This document shows, in pieces, positions 1 to 7,388 of a stretch of 64,000 nucleotides of DNA; the stretch's first letter is position 1; each line of letters begins with the position of its first letter. The translations under genes were made by a program, and so were the position numbers. The notes below the pieces were generated by a model. That model ran no database searches, was not told where the DNA came from, and saw only the letters and a program-made list of their open reading frames with translations. Origin of the DNA: Actinomycetota bacterium (GTDB taxonomy: Bacteria > Actinomycetota > Acidimicrobiia > Acidimicrobiales > Aldehydirespiratoraceae). Location: positions 62,001 through 126,000 of the forward strand of contig JAPOHW010000004.1 in the NCBI GenBank assembly GCA_029979265.1, read 5' to 3'.

Positions 1-938
1 CTGGCATTGAGGTGCGGGAAGTCGCGAAGCGCATCGGCAACAGCCCGGGTGATGAACGGAAGATAGGTCAACGAGAAACCCTCTTCGGCTTTCCAGGCCG
101 CACTGCGCTGCTTTCGGACCTGTTCGACACGCTCGTAGTCGACCTCGATCGCTGTGAGCACGTGCGGCGAGGTCGCCTTCGACATCACCATGTGCTCGGC
201 AGTGCGCTTGCGGACGTTGTTGAGCGGAACGATCTGGTCTCCCGCAGCACGTGCCGGTTCGGGCGGCGTGGTGACGACTGGCGGGGCCGCCGCAGAGGGT
301 GCAACAACCGGCTCATCCACCGGCGGTACCGTCACCGGAGGCGCAACAACCGACTCATCAGCTGGCGTCGGTGGTACAGCAGGAACAGCGCTGGGCTTGG
401 CCTGAATGACGGCTTCGACATCGGCACGCGTGATCCTGCCGCCGAGCCCGGTACCGACGATCTGCGACACGTCGAGCGCGTTGTCACTGATGAGCCGCCG
501 CACCACCGGCGACAAGATCACACCGTCGGTGTTGACCTCGTGGACAACGTCGGGCTCGCTGACCGGAGACGTCGACTCTGGCGGGCTGGGTGGCGTGGGC
601 TGGGTGGCCACGGGCTCGGGCGACGGCATCGCAGCGGCCGGTTCTGGCGAATCCACGGCTCGGGGCTCGGAACCAACATCCGGCTCCGGCGCAACTGGCT
701 CGTCTGCGTCGCCCACCCGACAGAGGATCTGACCAACCTCGACGACGTCCCCTTCGGCGGCGAGTATTTCGGTCAACACGCCCGCAACCGGGGATGGCAC
801 CTCGGAGTCGACCTTGTCAGTGGAGACCTCGAACAGAATCTCGTCCATGGCGACCGAGTCACCAACGTTCTTGAACCACTGCGTGATCGTTCCTTCGGTG
901 ACCGTTTCACCCAACTGGGGCATCGTCACGTCTGCCAT
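1..938 (-). CDS. Dihydrolipoamide acyltransferase (E2) of a 2-oxoacid dehydrogenase complex, 3' end outside window
   Basis: The product transfers acyl groups from the E1 enzyme to CoA by a swinging lipoyl arm. The N-terminus is a biotinyl/lipoyl domain (about residues 1-75) with the lipoylation site VSTDKVDSE, Lys42. A Pro/Ala/Val-rich linker follows. Next is a peripheral-subunit-binding domain (about 130-175) with SPVVRRLI and GTGLGGRITRADV, then a second Pro-rich linker. The start of the catalytic domain (NNVRKRTAEHM) is present, and the frame runs off the window at residue 312. ATG at 938 gives the usual MxxVxMPQLGE start. lpdA lies 30 bp upstream on the same strand, so E3 and E2 probably form an operon. 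Substrate class (pyruvate, 2-oxoglutarate or branched-chain) cannot be decided from this part. Confidence 0.93.
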   Translation of the reverse strand, partial: MADVTMPQLGETVTEGTITQWFKNVGDSVAMDEILFEVSTDKVDSEVPSPVAGVLTEILAAEGDVVEVGQILCRVGDADEPVAPEPDVGSEPRAVDSPEPAAAMPSPEPVATQPTPPSPPESTSPVSEPDVVHEVNTDGVILSPVVRRLISDNALDVSQIVGTGLGGRITRADVEAVIQAKPSAVPAVPPTPADESVVAPPVTVPPVDEPVVAPSAAAPPVVTTPPEPARAAGDQIVPLNNVRKRTAEHMVMSKATSPHVLTAIEVDYERVEQVRKQRSAAWKAEEGFSLTYLPFITRAVADALRDFPHLNA

Positions 939-968
939 GGGGATCTCTTTTCTCTTCCGGATGCCGGA

Positions 969-2384
969 TCAGCCGTGGAGACCACGGCCGGTGAGCGACA
1001 GAACGGTCTCGCCGAACAGTTCGCTCATGGTCGGATGGGGTTGGATGAAGGCTGCGACCTCGTCGACGGTGGCCTCCCAGTTGACGGCAAGGTACCCCTG
1101 GCCGAGCTGCTCGGTCACCCACGGACCCACCATATGAACTCCGAGAATCGTCCCGGCCGAGCCGTCGGGACGTCGTTCGGCGATCACTTTCACGATGCCG
1201 TCGGTCTCGCCGACAATCTTTGCCCGCCCGTTGCCGACGAAGTGGTGCTGTGACGTGACGACGTCGTAGCCGGCGTCCACTGCGCCCTGTTCGGTGTACC
1301 CGGCGAACGCAACCTCGGGGTGGCAGTAGATGCACCACGGGGTGCCGTGGTGGCTGAGCGGAGGGGGCTCTTCACCGAGAATGTCGCGAATTGCGAGCAT
1401 TCCTTCGGCAAACGCGACATGGGCGAGTGCCGGCGTTGCGATGATGTCACCGACCGCCCAGACACCGGGCTCCGCAGTTCGACACCGGTCATCCACAACG
1501 ATGAACCCGCGTTCGTCGAGGCTGACGGCGGTGCCATCGAGGCCCAACAGGTCGGCGAATGGCCGCCTGCCCACCGAAACGACCACCGCCTCGACATCGA
1601 TCGATTCACCGTCGCCGAAGAACACGGTCGTACCCGAGCCGTCGGTCTTGGGTGAGTGCCCACTGACGTTGACGCCGGTCCTGGTGACGATGCCTCGCTT
1701 CTTGAACGAGCGCTGAACGACCTTTGTGGCGTCAGGATCGCAACCCATGAGGATTTGTGGCATCGCCTCGAGCACGGTGACGTCGACGCCGAGGTCGCCC
1801 ATCATCGAGGCGAATTCACACCCGATCGCCCCTCCCCCGATCACAACTGCAGACGACGGCAGCGTCGGCATGGAGAGCACCTCGTCCGACGTCATGACGA
1901 TCCGACCGTCGACCTCGAAGCCAGGGATCGTTCGGGTGACCGATCCGGCTGCCAGGATCACCGCCTTGCCCTGCACAGTCGTGGTGGCGCCGTCGGAGCC
2001 GGTGACCGTGACCACTCGGTCGGCGCCGAGGGCACCGGTGCCGTCGTACACAGTGACGGCCCGACGTTCGAGCAGGCCGCTCACGCCCTTGACGAGTTGA
2101 TCGATGATCGACTGCTTGCGTTGGAGGGTGACGCCCCAGTCGATCGTCGGCGCCGATGCGTTCACACCGAAGTCCGCTGCATGCCCGACGGTGCGAAAGA
2201 CGTGGGCGGTCTCCAGCAGTTCCTTGGCCGGTATGCAACCGACGTTGAGGCACGTACCACCCATCACATTGTTCTCGACGATGCCGATGTCGAGGCCGAT
2301 GCCGGCGCCGTAGAGCGCCGCTGCATAGCCGCCGGGACCGCCCCCGATGACGATCACGTCGTGGTGTGCGTCCGTCGCACTCAC
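969..2384 (-). CDS. lpdA: Dihydrolipoyl dehydrogenase (E3)
   Basis: FAD flavoprotein that reoxidises dihydrolipoamide of the E2 subunit with NAD+. The 471-residue length is typical. The N-terminal FAD-binding GGGPGG is at about 14-19. The redox disulfide motif GGTCLNVGCIPAK has Cys45 and Cys50. A second Rossmann motif, GGGAIGCEFA, binds NAD. The C-terminal dimerisation domain ends with HPTMSE, which carries the catalytic His-Glu pair. The E2 gene follows 30 bp downstream. The N-terminal start at 2384 places the FAD motif where the family has it. Confidence 0.96.
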   Translation of the reverse strand: MSATDAHHDVIVIGGGPGGYAAALYGAGIGLDIGIVENNVMGGTCLNVGCIPAKELLETAHVFRTVGHAADFGVNASAPTIDWGVTLQRKQSIIDQLVKGVSGLLERRAVTVYDGTGALGADRVVTVTGSDGATTTVQGKAVILAAGSVTRTIPGFEVDGRIVMTSDEVLSMPTLPSSAVVIGGGAIGCEFASMMGDLGVDVTVLEAMPQILMGCDPDATKVVQRSFKKRGIVTRTGVNVSGHSPKTDGSGTTVFFGDGESIDVEAVVVSVGRRPFADLLGLDGTAVSLDERGFIVVDDRCRTAEPGVWAVGDIIATPALAHVAFAEGMLAIRDILGEEPPPLSHHGTPWCIYCHPEVAFAGYTEQGAVDAGYDVVTSQHHFVGNGRAKIVGETDGIVKVIAERRPDGSAGTILGVHMVGPWVTEQLGQGYLAVNWEATVDEVAAFIQPHPTMSELFGETVLSLTGRGLHG

Positions 2385-2416
2385 CTCCTCAAGCTGTGAT
2401 CAATGGTATCCGGGTG

Positions 2417-2551
2417 TCACCAGAGAATGAGGGCCAGTTGGAAGGCACCGGCGAGGAGAATCACCAAGCCGCACACCAGCGCCAGGAAGATGAGTTGTCG
2501 AGTGCTCATGAGGGTCCGAGAGGAGGTTGCAGCATCGGCACGGTCGTCCAT
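2417..2551 (-). CDS. Small single-pass membrane protein, unknown function
   Basis: I do not recognise the family. From ATG 2551 it is 44 residues: an acidic N-terminus (MDDRADAAT) then one hydrophobic helix, LIFLALVCGLVILLAGAFQL, reaching almost to the C-terminus. An internal ATG at 2509 would give a 30-residue form that is nearly only the helix. It is divergent from the thioredoxin-like gene starting at 2585, leaving 33 bp for both promoters. A tail-anchored type membrane peptide is the simplest reading. Confidence 0.5.
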   Translation of the reverse strand: MDDRADAATSSRTLMSTRQLIFLALVCGLVILLAGAFQLALILW

Positions 2552-2584
2552 CAGTATGGACCTGTCACGGTCTACTCTGACGCT

Positions 2585-3202
2585 GTGCTGTCGACCTTGC
2601 GCCATGTCTCGATCGCCGCAGCGATCACCACGCTCGGGGTCGGATGTGGAGGGTCTTCATCTGTGGACGTGGCCACACCGGTCACGGTCGACACCGCTTC
2701 GAGCGAGCCCGTTGCGTCGGTGGTCGACGCCGGTGCAGTTGCCGACGAGGCAACAGCAACATCCGCCTCCTCGCCTGGTGACGACGTGTCCGCCGAGTGG
2801 GCTCACGGTTGGACGGGCGATCTCATCGGTGGGGGCCAGATCGACGCCAACGCACTTGCCGGCCAGGACATCGTCCTGTGGTTCTGGGCACCGTGGTGAA
2901 GCACATGCCGTCGTGAAGCCGGTGCGGTCGCACAGGTGCAGAAACAATTCGAAGGACAGGTCACCATCATCGGCGTCGCAGGCCGAGACGAGCCGAATGC
3001 CATGGCAGCCTTTGTCGACGATCTTGCGGTCGGCGCCTTTCCCCACATCGCCGACGAGGACCTGCAGATCTGGATGCAGTACGACATTCGGAGCCAGCCG
3101 TCGTTCGTGTTCATCGACGGAGATGGATCCCTCGAGACGGTGATCGGCGCCATGGGAGAGTCGGGCCTCTCGTCGAAGATCACTGATCTTCTTGCAACCT
3201 GA
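2585..3202 (+). CDS. Secreted thioredoxin-like selenoprotein (UxxC), MPT53/TlpA type; UGA at 2897-2899 read as Sec
   Basis: Predicted exported thiol-disulfide oxidoreductase. From GTG 2585 it is 205 residues with Sec105. A hydrophobic N-terminus ending LGVGC (possible but imperfect lipobox, Cys21) is followed by a Thr/Ser/Ala-rich linker. The thioredoxin fold begins with VLWFWAPW, the sequence that normally precedes CxxC. Here the next codons are TGA-AGC-ACA-TGC, giving UxxC (Sec105, Cys108). The same frame continues for 101 more codons with thioredoxin features: VTIIGVAGRDE, a cis-Pro segment QPSFVFIDGDG, and a natural stop at 3202. The resemblance is to the mycobacterial MPT53/DsbE-like family (from memory). 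A hairpin with a GGTC loop lies 27 nt after the UGA. The alternatives are a sequencing error (Cys TGC/TGT to TGA) or a pseudogene, but the conserved downstream half argues for readthrough. Confidence 0.85.
2918..2937 (+). promoter_or_regulatory. Candidate bacterial SECIS hairpin in the thioredoxin-like gene
   Basis: Bases 2922-2925 (GTGC) pair with 2930-2933 (GCAC) around the loop GGTC (2926-2929). Below a G/A mismatch (2921/2934), 2918-2920 can pair with 2935-2937 (one G-U). The loop begins 27 nt after the UGA and opens with G. Both features match the usual rule for bacterial SECIS elements (loop about 16-37 nt downstream, G among the first two loop bases). Confidence 0.55.
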
Positions 3203-3339
3203 CTCGACGATGATGCCTGCCGACACCGAAAGCACACAGCGTGAGCTATCCACTACACGGGGTGGTGTACTCTCGGATCGCATCTGCCGTCGAACTCCGG
3301 CAGGGATCGCTCGTGCTCGGAGGGGAGTGAGCCACCACC

Positions 3340-5046
3340 ATGGCTTTCCTGGCTGATTCGTCCGGACACTCCGAGGACGTCGTTCGTCCGCTCGACCGCA
3401 GTGCGCGAGCTGCGGCCACTGCTTTGGCGCGCGCCCTCGAGGTGTTCGATCGCCCTGCGGCTCGGCGCGCCGCCCTCCGCGCCTACCTCGCGGATCGGAT
3501 CGCATCCGCCGCCGGCATCCCGGTGCAGGATCGTGTTGATGCCATCATCGGGTCGATCCTCTCCGAGGTCGGCATCCTGCTGACCCACGCACGCCCTGTC
3601 GGCACTGTCGACATCGTCCCCGATCCGGCGAGCGCCGTGCTGTCGGCAACGTTGCTCGACCGTCTCCCCGGCCTCGAGGGCGCCTCCGACGCGGTACGCC
3701 ACCAGTTCGAACGCTGGGACGGCTCAGGCGGCCCGCACGGTGCGCGTGGACCCGACATTCCTCTGGCCGCCCGCTTGCTTGCCCTCGCGGCCACGCTGGT
3801 GGGACACCCGAACCCCGGGCAAGCACCGAACTGGACGGCGCGACGAGGCCGGGTCGACGATCTGCTGGGAACTGCGCTCGACCCCGAGCTCGGCGCCGCC
3901 GCAACCATCGTCCTCGACGGGGGTGACCCACTGCCGATCACCGTCGACCTCGACGACGTGCTCGACGGCCTCGATCGTTTCACCACCATCCAACGCGACT
4001 CGCCGGTGGAGGCACTCGTGTCCATCGGCGAAGTGGTGCGAGCCGCCGATCGTGTCGACGAGGTGCTCCTCGTCATCGCCGAGCAAGCAAAGCGCTCACT
4101 CGGGGCCACCACCGTGTCGATTTGCCGATTCGACCACGAGCAACCCGAAAACCAACGGGTGCAAACCCTGGTCAACGCCGGACCCGGACTCGAACGCTTT
4201 CCGGCTGAAGAATTCCACTCCGATGACGCCCGCCCCGGGCTCAGCAGCCTTCTCACCGGCCAGGGTTTCGCGCGGACGATCCACGACGGCCGAGCCGATG
4301 ATCGCGGCACCGTCTCGCTGCATCGTCGTGGACTCGGGTCCGAGGCAGCGTGGCCGATCATCATCGGTGACGCCATCTGGGGCATCGTCTGGGCCACAAC
4401 CCGCAACGACGAACCGGTGCTCGACCACGAGCACCTTTCGATGCTTCGACTCGTCTCGACCCATGTGGCAGCAGCCGTCACCCAAGCCCAGCGAATCGCA
4501 GAGTTCGAGGAACTTGCGCTGAGCGACCCGCTCACCGGGTTGGGCAACCGACGAGTGCTGGAGGAGAAGCTCGAATCGATCTTTCGACGATCCCCGATCG
4601 ATCGCCAGGATGTTGCGCTCATCATGTGCGATGTCGACGGCCTGAAACAGATCAACGACACCGAAGGTCACGCAGCGGGTGACCGCCTGCTCGTCGAGGC
4701 GGGTGAGGCGCTGCTCGATGCTGCCTCCCCTGTGTCCAGATCGACGGTGTGCCGGATCGGCGGGGACGAGTTCTGTGTCATCCTCGATGGCGGCGGCATG
4801 TTGTCGGCTGAGCCGGTCATGACACGTGCAACTCGACTCTTTGCCGAGTCGGGAGCGGGCCGCTCACTCTCGTGCGGAATCGCGTTCGCGACACCCGACA
4901 TCAGCTCACCGGTCGATCTCCTCCGCGTCGCAGACGAAGCGCAATACGAAGCGAAGCGAAGCCGGAAGGGCCTCCCACCCGATGCTCCATCGGTCGCCGA
5001 GCTTCCGGCCCTCGACCATCGTCGTCGCATGCACCGCGAACCCTAG
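3340..5046 (+). CDS. Diguanylate cyclase with degenerate HD-GYP-like and GAF domains
   Basis: 568-residue signalling protein predicted to make cyclic di-GMP. Residues about 1-200 look like an HD-GYP domain: RWDGSGGPHG resembles the HD-GYP ERWDGSGYPxG segment. The HD metal motif itself is not visible (the LHDIGK position reads LSEVGIL), so this part is probably not a phosphodiesterase. A GAF-type sensor follows (about 230-385), then a GGDEF domain with DPLTGLGNRR, DVDGLKQIND and an intact IGGDEF active site. The RxxD inhibitory site expected just before GGDEF reads RSTV, so product inhibition may be lost. ATG 3340 has a strong purine-rich ribosome site (GGAGGGGAG) about 10 nt upstream. Confidence 0.88.
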   Translation: MAFLADSSGHSEDVVRPLDRSARAAATALARALEVFDRPAARRAALRAYLADRIASAAGIPVQDRVDAIIGSILSEVGILLTHARPVGTVDIVPDPASAVLSATLLDRLPGLEGASDAVRHQFERWDGSGGPHGARGPDIPLAARLLALAATLVGHPNPGQAPNWTARRGRVDDLLGTALDPELGAAATIVLDGGDPLPITVDLDDVLDGLDRFTTIQRDSPVEALVSIGEVVRAADRVDEVLLVIAEQAKRSLGATTVSICRFDHEQPENQRVQTLVNAGPGLERFPAEEFHSDDARPGLSSLLTGQGFARTIHDGRADDRGTVSLHRRGLGSEAAWPIIIGDAIWGIVWATTRNDEPVLDHEHLSMLRLVSTHVAAAVTQAQRIAEFEELALSDPLTGLGNRRVLEEKLESIFRRSPIDRQDVALIMCDVDGLKQINDTEGHAAGDRLLVEAGEALLDAASPVSRSTVCRIGGDEFCVILDGGGMLSAEPVMTRATRLFAESGAGRSLSCGIAFATPDISSPVDLLRVADEAQYEAKRSRKGLPPDAPSVAELPALDHRRRMHREP

Positions 5047-5066
5047 GTCGGGAGACCGTTCACACG

Positions 5067-5318
5067 TCAGCGGCGACGTTTGCGCCGCCTGAGCAGCCAT
5101 CCCCCGAGTTCGCTCAGCACCACACCTGCTGCGGCCGCCGCCAGAATCACGATCCACAACGGTGCGGATCCGTCGAACACCAGCCATTGCACGGGTGTCG
5201 ACTCGGTGTTCTGCACGATGAACGCAACGAGCCCGACGGCAACCAACGCAGCCACGAGAAGCTTCGAGTTGTTGCCGGCCGGTCGCTCACCATCGCCTTC
5301 CAGCACGTCGTCGGTCAT
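5067..5318 (-). CDS. LapA-like (DUF1049) small membrane protein
   Basis: 83-residue protein with two hydrophobic helices (LLVAALVAVGLVAFIVQN and LWIVILAAAAAGVVLSELGGW) separated by TESTPVQWLVF, ending in a very basic tail RRRKRRR. The FIVQNTESTPVQWLVF segment is the hallmark of the LapA/DUF1049 family of inner-membrane proteins, whose role is poorly defined (lipopolysaccharide assembly in E. coli, but that cannot apply to an actinobacterium). ATG 5318 was chosen because the upstream extension is not conserved in character. It ends 20 bp from the diguanylate cyclase stop (convergent). Confidence 0.75.
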   Translation of the reverse strand: MTDDVLEGDGERPAGNNSKLLVAALVAVGLVAFIVQNTESTPVQWLVFDGSAPLWIVILAAAAAGVVLSELGGWLLRRRKRRR

Positions 5319-5379
5319 CGCTGCCCTCCTACATATCCTCGAACCTGAGCGATCGTAGATCGTGTGAAAGGCTCTGGTC

Positions 5380-6279
5380 ATGCGTGTACTCATCAGCGGA
5401 TCCACCGGCTTCATCGGCGAGGCTCTCGTCCACCGTCTGGCCGAGCTCGGCCATCAACCGGTTCGACTCGTCCGGTCGACGCCACCCGATGCGACGCCGT
5501 CGGTCAGCTGGGATCCGGCGGCGCGGTCCATCGATGCGGGCGCACTGGATGGCATCGACGCCGTGGTGCACCTTGCCGGTGAGAGCATTGCGTCCTCACG
5601 ATGGACCGATGCCCAGAAAGCACGGATCCTCGACAGTCGGATCGATGGCACCACCACGCTCGCCGACGCAATCACAGCCGCCGCCGATCCACCTGGGGTT
5701 TTTCTCAGCGGATCGGCGATCGGCCTGTACGGGGATCGGGGTGACGAGCGAATCGACGAGACGAGTTCGGCCGCCGACGACTTCGCCGCTGCCGTCTCGC
5801 AGGCCTGGGAGGCCGCAGCCCGCCCAGCGGACACCGACCGCACCCGGGTTGCCTACCTTCGAACCGGCATTGTCCTCGACCCTTCGGGCGGCGCCCTGCG
5901 CGAGCAGCTCCCGTTCTTTCGCCTCGGACTGGGAGGTCGGATCGGCTCGGGACGACAGTGGTTCAGCTGGATCTCGCTGCGCGACGAGGTCGACGCGATC
6001 GTGCATCTGCTCGAGGCCGACGACGTGGCCGGCCCGGTCAACCTCACGGCGCCGAATCCGGTCACGAATGCCGAGTTCACCAAGGCGCTCGGATCGGCAC
6101 TCGGTCGACCGACGATTCTCCCGACACCGCGCCTGGCGCTGTGGGCTCGGCTCGGTCGCGAACTGTCCCGTACCCTTCTCGAAGGCGGCGCCCACGTCTC
6201 GCCGAATGTGCTCCTGACCAGCGGCTATCAGTTTCAGGATCCCGAGATCGGACCGGCCCTCGACGCCATGCTCGGCTGA
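5380..6279 (+). CDS. TIGR01777-family NAD(P)-dependent epimerase (YfcH-like)
   Basis: 299-residue extended short-chain dehydrogenase. The Rossmann motif GSTGFIGEAL is at residues 7-16. HLAGESIASSRWT is typical of the YfcH/TIGR01777 subfamily, as is SGSAIGLYGDRGDE, which corresponds to the catalytic YxxxK region but lacks a clear lysine. The C-terminal DUF1731-type segment includes PTPRLALWARLG and ends VSPNVLLTSGYQFQDPEIGPAL, matching the family end. The physiological substrate of the family is not established. It is read divergently from the LapA-like gene, with 61 bp between. Confidence 0.87.
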   Translation: MRVLISGSTGFIGEALVHRLAELGHQPVRLVRSTPPDATPSVSWDPAARSIDAGALDGIDAVVHLAGESIASSRWTDAQKARILDSRIDGTTTLADAITAAADPPGVFLSGSAIGLYGDRGDERIDETSSAADDFAAAVSQAWEAAARPADTDRTRVAYLRTGIVLDPSGGALREQLPFFRLGLGGRIGSGRQWFSWISLRDEVDAIVHLLEADDVAGPVNLTAPNPVTNAEFTKALGSALGRPTILPTPRLALWARLGRELSRTLLEGGAHVSPNVLLTSGYQFQDPEIGPALDAMLG

Positions 6280-6282
6280 TCG

Positions 6283-7353
6283 TCAGGGGCTGACGATCCA
6301 CACGTCGTCGGGCATCGACTGCTCCAGCCGGGCGACGAGCGCTCCGGTCCGAGGCTCGTCGTGATCCCACACGACGATCGCCTCAGTCGCCACCGTGCGA
6401 AGCCAGCCGTTTCGTCGGTCGAGCGCCTGACCTGCGGCTCTGTTGTCTCTCGGTACCTTGTTCTCGAGCCGTACAACTGCTGACGCCGCGGACAGCAACT
6501 CGCGGAAACGTTGCTGCGTCGCTGCAGGCCACTTGATCTCGGGGTCGGGAAAGGGAAGGACGGCGACGTAGGGAAGCTCGGCCTCGGCCGCTGCCTCGGC
6601 CCCCAGTGTCTCGGCCCCAAGACGCAGACCGGTGAGAACGACGAGGTGGGGATCGAGTTCGGCCTTGGCGAGGAGGATCTCGCTCAGTTGTCGACGAACC
6701 CTGTCGGCGATGGGATTGGCCTCGTATCCACCGAGATGTGGAGGCTGTACGCCGGTGATCAGTACAGCCGAACCGCTCGGCTTCCATACGGATGAGTAGG
6801 TTCCGTCAGGACTCGGCGTTGCGACCACCGAAGGCGATGCGACCACCGAGGCCGACGGTGAACGGCCAGTGCGGGGGTCGACCTCGTCGGACGGGCCGAG
6901 TTCGTCAGGACGACCGACGCCGGTCCGACCGACACCGGTCTGGGCTGCTTCGACCGCGAGTCGGTCGGCGATGTCGTTGTATTCATCGCCAGCATGACCC
7001 TTCACCCACGTGAACTCAATCTGATCCTCCCGCCTGCGATACAGGTCGATCAGTGGTTCCCAGATGTCTCGGTTGGCCACCGGCTCCTTCTTGGCGTTCT
7101 TCCAGCCACGCCTGACCCAACCCTTCCACCAGTCGTCGCGAAAGCAGTTCACCACGTAGGTCGAGTCCGAGATCACCTCGACCGGACCGTCGAGCGTGCG
7201 CAACGCGTCGAGCACAGCCATCAGCTCCATGCGCTGGTTCGTGGTGTCGGGATCGAATCCGTTGGCCCACGGGCCGTCGGGTACGACCCATCCCCACCCT
7301 CCCGGGCCGGGATTGCCCCGGCAAGCCCCATCCGTGTAAACGACCGTCTTCAC
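6283..7353 (-). CDS. rnhA: Ribonuclease HI fused to a YpsA/DUF1273-like (SLOG) domain
   Basis: 356 residues from GTG 7353. Residues about 1-145 are RNase HI: YTDGACRGNPGPGGWG, the catalytic Glu in RMELMAVLDAL, SDSTYVVN with the second Asp, and HAGDEYNDIADRLA with the last His/Asp. It degrades the RNA strand of RNA-DNA hybrids. A low-complexity linker (GVGRTGVGRPDE... ASVVASPSVVATPSP, about 145-190) leads to a second domain of about 165 residues with LITGVQPPHLGGYE, RRQLSEIL, VVLTGLRLGAETLGAEAA and PYVAVLPFPDP. These fit the YpsA/DUF1273 branch of the SLOG nucleotide-binding superfamily. A fusion of this kind is uncommon. The gene is divergent from aceE with 35 bp between starts. Confidence 0.88.
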   Translation of the reverse strand: MKTVVYTDGACRGNPGPGGWGWVVPDGPWANGFDPDTTNQRMELMAVLDALRTLDGPVEVISDSTYVVNCFRDDWWKGWVRRGWKNAKKEPVANRDIWEPLIDLYRRREDQIEFTWVKGHAGDEYNDIADRLAVEAAQTGVGRTGVGRPDELGPSDEVDPRTGRSPSASVVASPSVVATPSPDGTYSSVWKPSGSAVLITGVQPPHLGGYEANPIADRVRRQLSEILLAKAELDPHLVVLTGLRLGAETLGAEAAAEAELPYVAVLPFPDPEIKWPAATQQRFRELLSAASAVVRLENKVPRDNRAAGQALDRRNGWLRTVATEAIVVWDHDEPRTGALVARLEQSMPDDVWIVSP

Positions 7354-7388
7354 CACGATTGCGACCCTACCCGTGGTTGAATGAAGCA

